Below are positions 1 through 10,345 of a stretch of 64,000 nt of DNA, piece after piece. This DNA is from Bactericera cockerelli. Its lineage: Eukaryota > Arthropoda > Insecta > Hemiptera > Triozidae. Position 1 is the first letter of the stretch. The number at the start of each line of letters is the position of its first letter. The position numbers were made by a program, and so were the translations under genes. The notes beneath the pieces were generated by a model. The model ran no database searches, was not told the DNA's origin, and saw only the letters and a list, made by a program, of their open reading frames with translations. The DNA lies in NCBI GenBank assembly GCA_024516035.1, contig CM044966.1:16500480-16564479 (forward strand), in the 5' to 3' direction.

Positions 1-305
1 AATTTTGTTGTTGTTGTTGATAATATTCTTGTTGTTAAGATTTGTTGATGTTATTGTTGTTGATAATAGTCTCTAGCCAACTTGTTGTACTTAATGTTTT
101 TGTTGTTGCGAGTATTGTTGGTTGTTTTTCTTCTCTTGTTGTTGTTGATAATATTCTTGTTGTTAAAATTTGTTGATGTTATTGTTGTGGCTAGTCAACT
201 TGTTGTTGAAAACGCCTTGGCTACATCTGAGGGACTGATGATATCCAGCAATCTTAAGTTAAAAGTTGACTCGTGGGCTTTTTCTTTCTAAGATATTAAG
301 TACCT
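1..305. repeat. TTG-rich degenerate simple repeat
   Basis: Irregular runs of TTG/TTGTTGA with two similar blocks near 3-50 and 139-185. A 69-codon reading frame here is only the leucine/valine/phenylalanine translation of the repeat, not a gene. Confidence 0.8.
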
Positions 306-375
306 ATTAGCAAAATTTGTTGTTGTTGTGTGATCTATTCAGAGTGATGCCGGCTTTAGTTTTAACTTACAACAA

Positions 376-520
376 AGATTTTTTTTTCAAATGAAGAAGA
401 ATAAGAGAAAGAAGAAGAGGAATAATAATAATAAAAGAAGAGACTTGAGAAGAAGACTTGATGTCCTTAGCTTTAGTACCTACTCTCTCTGTCTCTCTCT
501 TTATCTCTCTCTCTCTCAGG
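376..520. repeat. purine-rich (GAA) then CT tract
   Basis: A-rich GAA/AAG low complexity followed by a short (CT)n run at about 484-518. No coding signal. Confidence 0.75.
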
Positions 521-573
521 CTATTGTCATGACATCACATAATAGCAGGTCGGTTCTGCGCTAATCGCACATT

Positions 574-634
574 ATGTAGACAGAGATAGAGAGAAGAGAG
601 AGAGAGAGGAGAGAGAGATAGAGAGAGAGAGAGA

Positions 635-669
<35 letters not shown>

Positions 670-750
670 AGAGTTAAAGCTATGGACTCCTTGAGTAAGA
701 GGGACAGAGAGAGAGAGAGAGAGAGAGAGAAAAAGAGAGAGAGTAAATTT
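574..750. repeat. (GA)n microsatellite
   Basis: Nearly continuous GA/AGAG with a few GATA interruptions, split by a short unique segment at about 672-702. The Leu/Ser-rich frame on the other strand is a repeat translation. Confidence 0.9.
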
Positions 751-894
751 AATATCATGCGATGTCCTTTATCCAATGCTTTGTTGTCTAGAACAGAATC
801 AACAGGTATTTTACAAACTCAGAACTCAGAGAGATGTTGAGATGATGCTGAGTTTAAAACCAAGAAGGTCCAAGATAGATCTTATGTAAGAAGG

Positions 895-1020
895 TGTACT
901 GGTAGCCAAATGGTCAACGCGAGTCTAGTAATCCAGATAGCGTAGGGATCCCTTGGTTTGAATCCCACCCAGTGGGTGAATTTTTCTCCATTGATTTGAG
1001 TTTGTGACCACATTCCTAAT
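895..1020 (+). mobile_element. SINE-A, 3'-truncated copy
   Basis: Head resembles a tRNA (TGGTAGCCAAATGGTCAACG, then a B-box-like GGTTTGAATCCC) and continues into the family body with 'gagtttgtgaccaca'. The 3' third (CTCTGAGGGTTA...) is missing. Diverged compared with later copies such as 58309. Confidence 0.8.
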
Positions 1021-1399
1021 ACTGGTTTTGTGGGAACAGTTGACAAAGGAAACGCCTTCAACCTAATGGCGTCAGACGACATTAATAAACCAAATAGCAG
1101 ACTAGTTAAAGAGGAAATGGTTTAAAAAGGCGACATTAATAAACCAAATAACAGTCAATAAAAGGGGAAAGCAAAAAATCATAAAAGGACAACATAGTGA
1201 TACAAAAAGAGCGACAGACATAAACAAACCAAGTTTTAGAAAAGAAATTTCGTAATCTCACCTTTTGAGATCTTTTTGGGTTTCCTTTTGTTCAACATTG
1301 ATTTCAATGTTTTTTATCTTATCTTTTTTATTAGAGACGTTTTCATTTATGAATGTTTTATTAGGCGTGTTCTTCTCAGTCGCGGTGAGAAAATGATTT
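1021..1399. other. unassigned sequence
   Basis: No coding potential. A short near-direct repeat (CGACATTAATAAACCAAATA) occurs at about 1077 and 1133. Confidence 0.4.
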
Positions 1400-2217
1400 A
1401 GGGGTGCTGCCACATAAACCGGATTAAAATAGTATTTATAGAGTCGTTCCTTTCAGTACCTAAAGGGTTTGAGTTTGTTTATCATGCCAATCATAATAAT
1501 TATGCATTTAATAATTGAATGGGTGAGTAGAAGAACCAGGAATGTCAAAAATCGATTTTTTTTTCTTCGTAGAATAAGAAAGAATGTACTCTTTTCTATC
1601 ATCTCTGTGAATATGAAGGAGAAATACCCCTTAAAAGTATAATTTTTTTCGATTTTAAAGTGGGGGAAGCGAAAAAAAAAATCTGATGTAAATCAAGGAA
1701 TGTAACAAAATCACTGACCCCTTTTGCTAGCGGTATGTAAAATTTAATTTTATTATACTTATTAGCATCAGGAAAGCAAAAATAAGACAAATCTTATTTT
1801 TGCTTTCCTGAAAAGCCGATTTTTGACATTCCTGGTTCTTCTACTCACCCATTCAATTATAGAAATGTGTGATCATTTTCATTGGCATTTCAGTACTAAA
1901 AGAGTTTGAGTTTGTTTACCAGGCCAATCATAATAATTATGCATTCATTATTCTAGAAATGTTTGATAATTTTCATTGTGTACGCGCTAGAGTTTGTTTA
2001 CCAGGCCAATCATAATAATTATGCATTAATTATTCTAGAAATGTTTGACAATTTTCATTGTGTACGAGCTAGAGTTTGTTTACCAGGCCAATCATAATAA
2101 TTATGCATTCATTATTCTAGAAATGTTTGATAATTTTCATTGTGTACGAGCTTGAGAAAATCCTCTCTTTTTCTTTCGTGTCTGGGGGTGCAGCTCCTTA
2201 GCACCGGTCGCGCCTAG
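1400..2217 (+). mobile_element. element K with 82-bp tandem units
   Basis: Starts with GGGGTGCTGCC and ends with a related GGGGGTGCAGCTCCTTAGC segment. The interior has about three full 82-bp units (starts 1910, 1992, 2074) beginning GTTTGTTTACCAGGCCAATC, plus a first partial unit split by a palindromic insertion at 1513-1858. A second copy with the same ends lies at 4926-5569. Non-coding, probably non-autonomous; class unknown. Confidence 0.65.
1513..1858. mobile_element. palindromic MITE inside element K
   Basis: Perfect 42-bp terminal inverted repeats (1513-1554 and 1817-1858; outer end AATTGAATGGGTGAG). A second internal hairpin lies at 1770-1811 (18-bp stem around CAGGAAAGCAAAAATAAG, 6-nt loop). 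It interrupts a K repeat unit whose two halves are recognisable on either side. No transposase, so presumably moved in trans. Confidence 0.75.
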
Positions 2218-2434
2218 TTTTTCTCCTAGAATATTTTTAATCAATTGGTTTTTATCTGATGTTGGTTTGATATCAAGACACCTGTCTTCTGTTTCGCAGT
2301 TCAGAATGGAGCCAAGTTGTTCTTGCTACAGTGCATTGTCACCTTTCTCTTCTAGGGTGATATGTGACCGTACCTTTTCACTGTGTGGTGGTTGTGGTGG
2401 TACCCTTCTTCTTTCTATGAATTGTTTTATTTTT
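2218..2434. other. unassigned sequence
   Basis: No ORF or known repeat recognised between element K and the next SINE. Confidence 0.3.
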
Positions 2435-2994
2435 ATTTTTTAAAGATGAGAGTTTTACAGCCTTTTTTATTTCGTAGCAATGAAACAGGAGACAGGAGTT
2501 ACTGCAGAGGCTTGTGGTTTGTGTTGTAGGTCGAGAAGTGACACAATATTTTCCCATTTATCCCTTACAAACAATTGTAACCAAATTAAGAATATTATTA
2601 TAATTATAATTTTTTTATAATTTTTTTTTTAGCATAGGTGATATTTATTTATATATTATTTTGTCCCCTTTGTAAATTTTCATGTAATTACATCATAAAT
2701 GATGCGTTTGAAAAGAAAAGAAAAAAACGCTTGCATACGAGTCTGCAACCATTGGGACATTTTCATCTTTACTATTCAAGGTCTAAAACTTAACTGACCA
2801 AATTTCGTATTGTGCGCATGACACATACTTTTTCTCTTCTCTCTTTTTATAATTTAATATTTCGTTACATAATTTCGTTACATAATTTTGGTTATGTGCC
2901 AGAGCAAAGACATGAAAATGTCAAATACAAATTTTTGTTCCCGGGACCTTTCGCATGGCAAGCGAGTGCTTAACCACTGAGCTATTCGCGCACT
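2435..2994 (-). mobile_element. SINE-D, split by ~330-bp AT-rich insertion
   Basis: The 3' body is at 2435-2595 (revcomp of GGCTACGAAATAAAAAAGGC and tail). The tRNA-like head is at 2926-2994, with B-box-like GGTCCCGGGAAC and A-box-like TAGCTCAGTGGTTAAGCAC in reverse. Intact copies have these parts contiguous. The intervening 2596-2925 is AT-rich and unidentified. Confidence 0.75.
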
Positions 2995-3204
2995 CATGGT
3001 TCCCATGATCTCCGGTACAGTGGTACACCTGTGGCGAAGACTATGAAGAAAACCAATTCAATTTATAGTCCCAACAATTCTCAGACCATTTTATTTTCTC
3101 ATTCCGGGGTTCCGACTCTAACTCTAGACTCTAGAGTGCCTTGGTCTCTAGTACTTCCCGCTACACTGTTCTACCACAGACCACAGGGGCTGTCCAAAGT
3201 TTTT

Positions 3205-3406
3205 TTATGACTTTTTATTATTATTATTAGATATAAATGGACATTCTGTACATAAAAATAATTATTTTAACTATGAAAAAAATGGAAACAATATCTACAA
3301 TGAAAATGAAAAAGAATAGAAAATATATAAAAACATAATGTCCTAACTATAAAGCGCGGGTTTATTGCCTATGGCAATCTCTTCCACCCAACCCTTTATG
3401 CCGTTG
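3205..3406 (-). mobile_element. element I copy
   Basis: On the minus strand: 5' hairpin with inner stem ATTGCC/GGCAAT (about 3355-3406), then GTTAGGACAT and an AT-rich body ending in a TAATAATAATAA-type tail. No tRNA or 5S promoter motif is evident. Confidence 0.75.
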
Positions 3407-3499
3407 TAACCAGAATGTCATCAGCTGGTGGTTATTATTATCACAGACTGGTTGGAGTTCCACAAGAGAAGCACCAATTATCCCGGTAGCAAAAAACAT

Positions 3500-3703
3500 G
3501 TCCCGGTAGCTCAGTGGTAAAGGCGGCACTCTGTAAATCCAGAGGTTCCAGAGGTCGCAGGTTCGAAACCCAGCCGGGACATGACAATTTTTCCTCCCAT
3601 TTGGGATTTTTACCACATAATAATATGTCTTTGGGTTTACTGCTGGAATAATGGGACTCTAATAGTCCTGATCGGGCAGTATAAATAAGGCGATATTATA
3701 ATT
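3500..3703 (+). mobile_element. SINE-B
   Basis: tRNA-like head GTCCCGGTAGCTCAGTGGTA with B-box-like GGTTCGAAACCC at about 3560, conserved body (CCCATTTGGGATTTTTACCA) and 3' end ATAAGGCGATATTATAAT. A 10-base duplicate of the head sits just upstream at 3481. Confidence 0.85.
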
Positions 3704-3720
3704 ATCACACCGACCTGTAT

Positions 3721-3985
3721 TTAGATCTATTGTGACCAGTTGATTCTAATTCTGATGAACGTCCTGATTTGAAGTAGTCAGGACGGGGGATTTACCCTCC
3801 ATTCACTGGGAATCGTACCAGCTACCCACATTAACCTCACCCAGCCGTGGTAGGGCCGGAAATGCCAGCCGCACGTGGTTTGGATGGAACAGAATTTTCG
3901 TCGAAAAGTCTGCCCCAACCGGGAGTCGAACTCGGGACCTCTAAACTACGGGCAGTAGTCACAACCATTACGCCACGGAGGCTGG
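3721..3985 (-). mobile_element. SINE-C
   Basis: tRNA-like head in reverse (revcomp CCTCCGTGGCGTAATGGTTG; B-box-like GAGTTCGACTCCC). The core is shared with 5S-SINE-H (TTAATGTGGGTAGC and GAATGGAGGGTAAA on the element strand), with a 3' end near ATCAACTGGTCACAATAG. Ends directly next to a SINE-A. Confidence 0.85.
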
Positions 3986-4010
3986 TTACACCAATATAAA
4001 GTCATATTGT

Positions 4011-4275
4011 GCACTGGTAGTCAAGTGGGTAACGCGCTAGTCTGGTAATCCAGGTAGTGTAGGATCCGTTGGTTCAAACCCAAGCCAATGTATGATTTAC
4101 TCATTAATTTGAGTTTGTGACCATGACCATAATATGGTCTTGGTCTTGTTATTATATTATAATAACCCTGAGAGTCTTGTTATTATATTATAATAACAAG
4201 ACTCTCAGGGTTCGGTGGTAGAAAATGCTTTGAGCATTCACCTCGCCCGGTGGTTATCTTCCACTAAAGACTACG
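4011..4275 (+). mobile_element. SINE-A with internal palindrome
   Basis: Complete head (GCACTGGTAGTCAAGTGG) and 3' end (CTTCCACTAAAG). The expected ATAATAAGACTCTGAGGGTT segment is expanded into a long palindrome at about 4146-4215 built from TTATTATATTATAATAA and CCCTGAGAGTCTTG/CAAGACTCTCAGGG. Confidence 0.85.
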
Positions 4276-4276
4276 C

Positions 4277-4321
4277 TACATGGAGTACCATCAGACTAAC
4301 CACTTGACTACCAGTGCATTA
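4277..4321 (-). mobile_element. SINE-A head fragment
   Basis: Reverse-orientation head only (CTAACCACTTGACTACCAGT), abutting the forward SINE-A and giving a head-to-tail inverted pair. Confidence 0.6.
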
Positions 4322-4327
4322 CATTGC

Positions 4328-4528
4328 GTAAAAGGGTTGTGTGGAAGAGATTGCCAAAGGCAATAACCCCGCCCTTTAGTTAGGACATATATTTATGAAT
4401 TTATTTACTTTTTCTTAATTTATTTTCTCTTTTTACTTCTTTTTATATTGTATATTAATTTTTTATTATTTGTGTTGTATAATATAGGTAATTATGTCCT
4501 TATTAATAAAGTGTAAAATAATAATAAT
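4328..4528 (+). mobile_element. element I, full-length type
   Basis: Begins with the hairpin AAAGGG...ATTGCC AAA GGCAAT...CCCTTT, followed by AGTTAGGACAT, an AT-rich body and the tail AATAAAGTGTAAAATAATAA. About 200 bp, one of the most complete copies. Confidence 0.8.
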
Positions 4529-4732
4529 ACTCCTTAGCGGAAGGTAACCACTAGGCGAGGTTAATGCTCAAAGCGTTTTTTACCACCTCACCCTCAGAGT
4601 CTTATTATTATCTGGTCACAAACACAAATTAATGAGGAAAAATTTACGCACTGGGTGGGATTTGAACCAACGGTACCTGAATTACCAGACTAGCGCTTTA
4701 ACCACTTGACTACCCATGCGCTGACTACCAGT
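4529..4732 (-). mobile_element. SINE-A
   Basis: Reverse orientation: 3' end TCCTTAGCGGAAGGTAACC first, then body and B-box-like GGTTCAAATCCC and head at about 4700-4730. Abuts the tail of element I. Confidence 0.85.
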
Positions 4733-4925
4733 AAAATAATAATAATAATAATTACAAGGTGTCCTTTTGTTATTCCACTAAGGTTTGGACACATTTTGGC
4801 CAAGTCCTTCTGCAGACATCATCAGTAACCAGATGTTACATTGAATCTTTTCATGTACTATACTCCTAGATCCTAGAGTATAAAATTTATGTCTGATAGG
4901 AATACCTGGTTAGTAGCAGGCGCGT

Positions 4926-5569
4926 TTTGGGGGTGCTGCCGTATGAACCGGACTAAAATGGCATTCATAGGCATTCGCTAAAATGGCACTAGAAATGAGT
5001 TAAATAGAAGAAAAAAAAATGAGTTTTCACAGCCTTTTTTATTTTGTAGCCATGAAACAGGAGCTACTGTAGACGCTTGTGGTCTGTGTTGTAGCCTGCC
5101 CATCCCGTAGTATGCCTCCCCTCTGATGGGCGAGAAGTGACACAATACTTCCCATTTAGGTGCTGGGTCAACACGAGCGCACCGGAACGTATCCCTTACA
5201 GCCCTTACTAAGAACTGTAATCAAGTTTTGAATACAAATTTTTGTCGACGCGGGGGTTCGTACCCGGGACCTTCTGCATGGCAAGCGAGGGCTTAGCCAC
5301 TGAGCTATCTTTCAATACTGTTTGAGTTTGTTTACCAGGCCAATCATAATAGGTAATTATGCATTAATTATTCTAGAAATGTGGGATAATTTTTATTGTG
5401 TACGAGCTAGGACTTCAGTTTGTTTATCAGGGCCAATCATAATAATTATGCATTAATTATTCCATATAATTTTGACTGTGTGCGAGGTAGGACTTGATAA
5501 AATAGTCTCTTCTTCTTTTTCGTCTGGGGGTGCTGCAGTTCCGCAGCTCCTTAGCACCGTCCACGCCTG
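4926..5569 (+). mobile_element. element K, second copy, split by SINE-D
   Basis: 5' end GGGGGTGCTGCCGTATGAAC; after the SINE-D insertion it resumes at about 5311 with two diverged 82-bp-type units (TTTGTTTACCAGGCCAATC, TTTGTTTATCAGGGCCAATC). It ends GGGGGTGCTGCAGTTCCGC...CACGCCTGG at 5569. Confidence 0.65.
5020..5310 (-). mobile_element. SINE-D, near full length
   Basis: Reverse orientation: tail, TATTTTGTAGCCATGAAACA, CATCAGAGGGGAGGC complement, and the tRNA-like head with TAGCTCAGTGGCTAAGCCC (revcomp) at 5270-5310. Inserted into element K. Confidence 0.85.
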
Positions 5570-5700
5570 GTAAATAGTACTACCTACTTGTAAATAGTAC
5601 TTGTAAATAGTACTGGTAAATAGTACTACCTACTTGTAAATAGTACTTGTAAATAGTACTGGTAAATAGTACTACCTACTTGTAGAGATAGTAACTTGTA
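5569..5700. repeat. 46-bp minisatellite, ~2.8 units
   Basis: Each 46-bp unit contains three TAAATAGTACT words separated by TGG, ACCTACTTG or TG. Starts exactly where element K ends, so it may be a K-derived expansion. Confidence 0.9.
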
Positions 5701-5701
5701 A

Positions 5702-5930
5702 AGTATTACCAGCGCAGCGTACAAGGTACAGTCAGGGTTGATCGATGGTACATTGAATACACCAGTTCTCGTTCTGTCACTGAAGTTAAGCAACGTCCAC
5801 CGAGGCTAGGACTTGGATGGTTGACCATTCGAATTCGAAACCTCGTGGTGCCAGCCGGGATTCGAACCCGGAACCTCCGGGACAGCAACCAATGCTCTTA
5901 CCCACTGAGCCACAGAGATCGGCAACACTA
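5702..5930 (+). mobile_element. 5S rRNA-like head joined to reversed tRNA-like SINE-F head
   Basis: 5730-5830 resembles animal 5S rRNA: TTGAATACACCAGTTCTCG, then GAAGTTAAGCAACGTC, then AGGACTTGGATGG, covering the Pol III internal-control region. 5838-5922 is a tRNA-like module in reverse (revcomp TGGCTCAGTGGGTAAGAGC and GGGTTCGAATCCCGG). Two Pol III heads of different origin are arranged tail to tail. Confidence 0.75.
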
Positions 5931-6346
5931 CTTAAGTATTAATCTGATTACTTATTATAACACAATAATACGAGGATACTTAAGCAAGACGGAAGTCATA
6001 TTTCTGTCATAATGTAAATTATCTTGATCCTTTCTTTCATAAGTCCTAGGATTAAGGATCTATCAAGCTTATTATTCTTCTTAAAGTATGAATTAATTAT
6101 ACCTATTATGCTTGGTCCATACAGGTGTAACATGCAACATGAATTCACTCTGTGTGGACGGCTTCTGAACACGAACATGAATGTTCAAAAATTATCCATG
6201 AGGATGTCGGTTTTCTACCGAACATCTTTGATCTTTGTTGCTACTATGTTGCACGTGTGTGGACGGCACCTGAACATAGAAACAGAATGGATCCACTGAC
6301 GAACACGAACTGCAACATGTTGCACCTGTGTGGACCCAGCATTATA
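5931..6346. other. unassigned; short recurring CATGTTGCACSTGTGTGGAC words
   Basis: Segments like TGTGTGGACGGC(T/A)CCTGAACA recur near 6152, 6250 and 6326, suggesting a decayed tandem repeat of roughly 90-100 bp. The ORFs here are short and mutually overlapping. Confidence 0.4.
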
Positions 6347-7210
6347 CAGGGTGGGGCAAAAGTCTGGAAACCCCTGAATAACTTTCGAATGGCTTCTTCG
6401 GTAAAATTAAAATTTTGTATGGTAAACCGGGCTAATAAGACCTTCTTTTAGAGTGGGACAGATTTTTGTTACCGGCCCCCATGTCGGGGCCAGGGGGGCC
6501 AACTTCATTTTTTTAAATACGAACCCCCACCTTGCGATACATTTTTGGAAAGGTCTTTAAGTAAGAAATACATTGGTGCAAATTTTATTTTTTTTCTATT
6601 AACTGTTTGCAAATGGCGTCCAACTTTGTGCATGCAGTAAAGTCTGGAAACCCCTGAATATCTTTTGAAAGGGCTTTCTCAGTAAATTTTAAAACTGTGC
6701 ACGGTAAGTCGGGGTAATTAGACCTTTCCAAAAATGTATCGCAAGGTGGGGTTTCGTATTTAAAAAAATGAAGTTGGCCTCCCTGGCCCCGACATGGGGG
6801 CCGGAAAACAAAATCGGTACCATTCTAATGTAAGGTCTAATTACCAAGGATTACCGTACATAATTTTAAATTTACTGAGAAAACCCTTTCGAAAGATATT
6901 CAGGGGTTTCCAGACTTTACTGCATACACAAAGTTGGACGCCATTTGCAAACAGTTAATATTAAAAAAATAAAATTTGCACCAATGTATTTTTAATTTAA
7001 AGACCTTTTCAAAAATGTATCGCAAGGTGGGGGTTCGTATTTAAAAAAATGAAGTTGGCCCCCCTGGCCCCGACATGGGGGCCGGTAACTAAAATCGACC
7101 CCACTCTAAAAGAACGTCTTATTAGCCCGGTTTACCGTACAAAATTTTAATTTTACGGAAGAAGCCATTCGAAAGTTATTCAGGGGTTTCCAGACTTTTG
7201 CCCCACCCTG
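6347..7210. mobile_element. 864-bp palindromic MITE, TA target site
   Basis: Ends CAGGGTGGGGCAAAAGTCTG and its complement, flanked by TA on both sides. Almost the whole length folds on itself (centre near 6780). An internal layer repeats AGTCTGGAAACCCCTGAATA at 6361 and 6652, with mirror copies on the right. No transposase. Tc1/mariner-like target preference is an inference. Confidence 0.85.
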
Positions 7211-7240
7211 TATATTATGACTATGACGTATTACATATCT

Positions 7241-7440
7241 GTCCCGGTAGCTCAGTGGTAAAGGCGGCACTCTGTAGATCTAGACATTCCAGAGGTCGCA
7301 AGTTCGAAACCCAGCCGGGACATGACAAGTTATTCCCCCATTTGGGATTTTTACCACACAATAATGCGTCTTGGGCTTACTGCTGGAATAATGAGACTTA
7401 ATAGTCCTAATCGGGCAGTATAAAAAAGGGATATATTGTT
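7241..7440 (+). mobile_element. SINE-B
   Basis: Head GTCCCGGTAGCTCAGTGGTA, B-box-like AGTTCGAAACCC, body and GGGCAGTATAAAAAAGG end. Begins 30 bp after the MITE. Confidence 0.85.
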
Positions 7441-7734
7441 ATTTTTATAATATAACAGAACTGTCCGTTTTATGAGATTCTCTTCTTCTTTCACTTTGCC
7501 TTTTTCCCAAACCTACTTGGCAGGCCCGTTTTACACCCTGCCAGCGCCCTTGGTACGACGAAAACAAGCGCCCCTTTTTATACCCTTGCCAGTGGGCGCG
7601 GCTGTGATTTGGGTCAGATTTCAGCAGTGGTGCAATTAATGATGCATGCAAATACAACCACGGAAATTCCCCCCTAAAATGCCAATTGCCTAGCGCACAT
7701 AGGCACGTGCCTACTGTGCGTATTCGGTAAAACG

Positions 7735-7915
7735 GACCTGCTACTTGGGGTTGGTATTGTTCAACCTCTTGGTTGAGGTTCTATTTGATTTAACGTCCTG
7801 AGGGTTTGGGGGCCCTTGTTAATTATTTAGCCTCCTTGTATAAACTTGATGGAAATATCAAGTTTGGCGACCATCGAACACGGCGATGCTACCCAATGAT
7901 GATGATGATAATACA
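7735..7915 (+). mobile_element. fragments: SINE-C tail complement and element L body
   Basis: 7735-7797 matches in reverse the tail found after the SINE-C copy at 39181 (CCTCAACC...GGTTGAAC hairpin). 7805-7915 resembles the L 3' region (GGGGGCCCTTGTTAATTATT, GCGACCATCG, GATGATGATGATAA tail) but is diverged. Confidence 0.5.
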
Positions 7916-8339
7916 TAGCTACTTATACATACAATTTACTTAGAATGTATGCATTGTCCAGCCCAAGACGTGGCGTGGGTTGATAATGCTTCTATACTTG
8001 TGCCATACCAATTGGTTTGCTAGGACAATAAAACTGATTAATACAGTCACCGGCAGAATTAACAGGACACTTGTTGTTTTATCATTTTACTCCATGTATT
8101 TCCTGATGGACTAAATTTGACATAACTTTTTTGTAATTAAAATTTTCTAGGTATTTTTGTTTTGATAGAAAAGTATCAGTATGGAGATTAATACCAAACA
8201 GAAGAAACATTTGTAACTCATTCCACATCAGATCAAATAATAAACTTATTCCGTCATTTCTTTCTTGATAGAAAACTAAGCGTATTTTTTTTTTTTTCAT
8301 ATTTAGTAAAATTTAGGTATAATGGAAAAGTTATTATTT

Positions 8340-8533
8340 TATTATTATTATTAAAATGCTTTATTATATACAAAAACATACACAAGTATATGTACAATAC
8401 AAATAATAAATTATTATATAAAAATGGAAACAATATGAACAATAAAATGGAAAAAAATAGATAAATACATACACTTGTCCAAACTAAAGGGCGGGGTTAT
8501 TGTCTATGGCAATCTCTTCCACCCAACTCTTGT
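8340..8533 (-). mobile_element. element I copy
   Basis: Reverse orientation: TTATTATTATTA tail, AT-rich body, then TAAAGGGCGGGGTTATTGTC and CTCTTCCACCCAACTC at the hairpin end. Confidence 0.75.
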
Positions 8534-9003
8534 ACCTCTAGTTCAGTATTAATCTGAACAGGAGTATCATCCCTTGCGCCTCCATACTGTTGGTTTTCTA
8601 TCAAAACAATAATAGCTTGAAAATTTCAACTTCAAATTAACCATGGAATCAAATGCAAAAGAACTGAGTTGCTGCAATCCACCACATACTGAAAAGTACA
8701 TTGGATTGCAGTAACTACTAAATGTTAAATGAAGGATATGTATGAATATTAAAATAAAATATAATAAAGTTATTGGGAAACAACAAGTTCTGCCGTTAAT
8801 TCTGCTGTTGAGTATATAGTTGGTAATGTTGGTCTATCTGTAATGCAAGGACAATATAACATTCCCAGACGCATTGCTAGCATCTGGTCAGAACTATGCT
8901 TAACACCTGTTCATGTTGTATAATTGTAAATTTTATTGCCTAACTAGCTGTTCCCCCGTACTTGGCAACGAGATTGGACTGAGTTACGAGTAACACATGA
9001 TAA
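8534..9003. other. unassigned; possible Helitron-like terminal fragment at 8944
   Basis: No ORF. CTAGCTGTTCCCCCGTACTT at about 8945 resembles CTAG-initiated repeat ends, but no hairpin or partner end is visible before the next SINE. Confidence 0.3.
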
Positions 9004-9195
9004 TAACACTCTTTAGTGGAAGGTAACCACCAGACGAGGTTAATGCTCATAGCATTTTCTACCACATAACCTTCAGAGGATTATTATTATGTGGTGACAA
9101 ACTCAAATATGTAAAAGAGGAAAAATTCATGCACTGGGTGGGATTCGAAGGATCCCTACGCTAACTAAATTATCAGATTATACCTACACGCGTTG
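9004..9195 (-). mobile_element. SINE-A
   Basis: Reverse orientation; 3' end CTCTTTAGTGGAAGGTAACC, body, B-box-like region lacking the CCGTTGGTT part. The head is degraded near 9180. Confidence 0.8.
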
Positions 9196-9221
9196 TACCT
9201 ACACAAACTCAAACACATAGA

Positions 9222-9405
9222 ATAATAATATCTCCTTATTTATACGGCCCGATTAGGACTAATGAGTCCCATTTTTCCAGCAGTAAGCCCAAGACGTATT
9301 ATTAAGTGGTCAAAATCCCGAATGCGAGGACCACTTGTCACGGGTTTTGAACCCGCGACCTCGTGATTACCAGTCAGATAGCTTGACCACTGAGCTACCG
9401 GGACA
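9222..9405 (-). mobile_element. SINE-B, diverged head
   Basis: Reverse orientation; GCCCGATTAGGACTAATGAG body and revcomp head TCCCGGTAGCTCAGTGGTCA. It uses the GTCAAGC/ACTGGTAATC subtype also seen at 62566 and 25603. Confidence 0.8.
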
Positions 9406-9474
9406 GAACTGAGGATTCAGTAAGAGAATAAGAGAAAATAACTGAATAGTCTGAAGTTTCAGGCTTTTTTGCCT

Positions 9475-9700
9475 TTAACGTCACTTTATACTGCATGCCA
9501 GCATGCCCCATATCACGATACGACGGGGTTTTACCCTCCATTTGCAGGAAACCCACAAACCTGCTACCCACATTAAAAAGACCCAGCTTGGGTTGGGCCG
9601 AAATGCCAGCATCACGAAGTCTTGACCTCGCTGGACGTTGCTTAACTTCGGGGATCCTACAACAACGCGTGCATTCGACGCGCCATCGACTCCTGGCTTT
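9475..9700 (-). mobile_element. 5S-SINE-H
   Basis: The minus strand reads a 5S-like head (GAAGTTAAGCAACGTCCAGC), then TGATGCTGGCATTTC, then the core shared with SINE-C (TTAATGTGGGTAGC, AATGGAGGGTAAAACC). The two protein-like frames here are repeat translations. Confidence 0.8.
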
Positions 9701-10108
9701 TCTGGGTGCATTCAACCTGCCTGGCTTTTCTGTTTTGTCTGTTTTTTGAGAGATTCAGCCAGCCATTTGTCTAAAGGTCACTCTGAACTCGGCAAATAGA
9801 TTTTATACATGAGAACTTCTGAAGTACAACATAGCTAGTCAAGACAATAGACAATATCGTCAGCTGGAAGGTAAAACTGACCATCTGCATTTGGAATCTC
9901 CACCAATCTTTCAGGTAAAAATTGTTTTTCGCTTTTTCCCGCGCATATGTTTGAATACTACCGAACTTTCGATTTTTAGCCAATAGTTAGGTTAATTTCC
10001 GACCAGAGTAACGAAAAAATGAAAACTGACCAACTGTCACTTGGTCAGTTTTACCTTCTAGCCGACGATATGTTCAAAACAATGAAGATAATAATGATAG
10101 CTCATATT

Positions 10109-10345
10109 GGATACTTTTCTCAAGTAAATATACCTGGTCAAGACAATGTGTTTTTAGTAATACCTGGGGCCCTGTTTCACAACCTACAAGATTCAAGAGC
10201 CAGTTTACAATATTTAGAAACTCAGGATACTTTTCTCTAGTAAATATGCCTGGTCAAGACAATATGTTTTTAGTAAGACCTGGGTCCCTGTTTCACAATT
10301 TACAAGATTCAAGCCAGTTAACAATATTTAGAAACTCAGACAATT
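10109..10345. repeat. 116-bp tandem duplication
   Basis: Two copies beginning GGATACTTTTCTC (10109 and 10225), each containing CCTGTTTCACAA and TATTTAGAAACTCAG. Diverged at several bases. Confidence 0.85.

Noticed and set aside
5730..5830. Functional 5S rRNA gene
   Set aside because: Only part of the 5S-like sequence is present, it is diverged, and it is fused to SINE sequence; other copies are likewise truncated.
5838..5922. Functional tRNA gene
   Set aside because: A and B boxes are present, but the acceptor stem does not close properly and the module recurs as a SINE head (62088). The same applies to the other tRNA-like heads.
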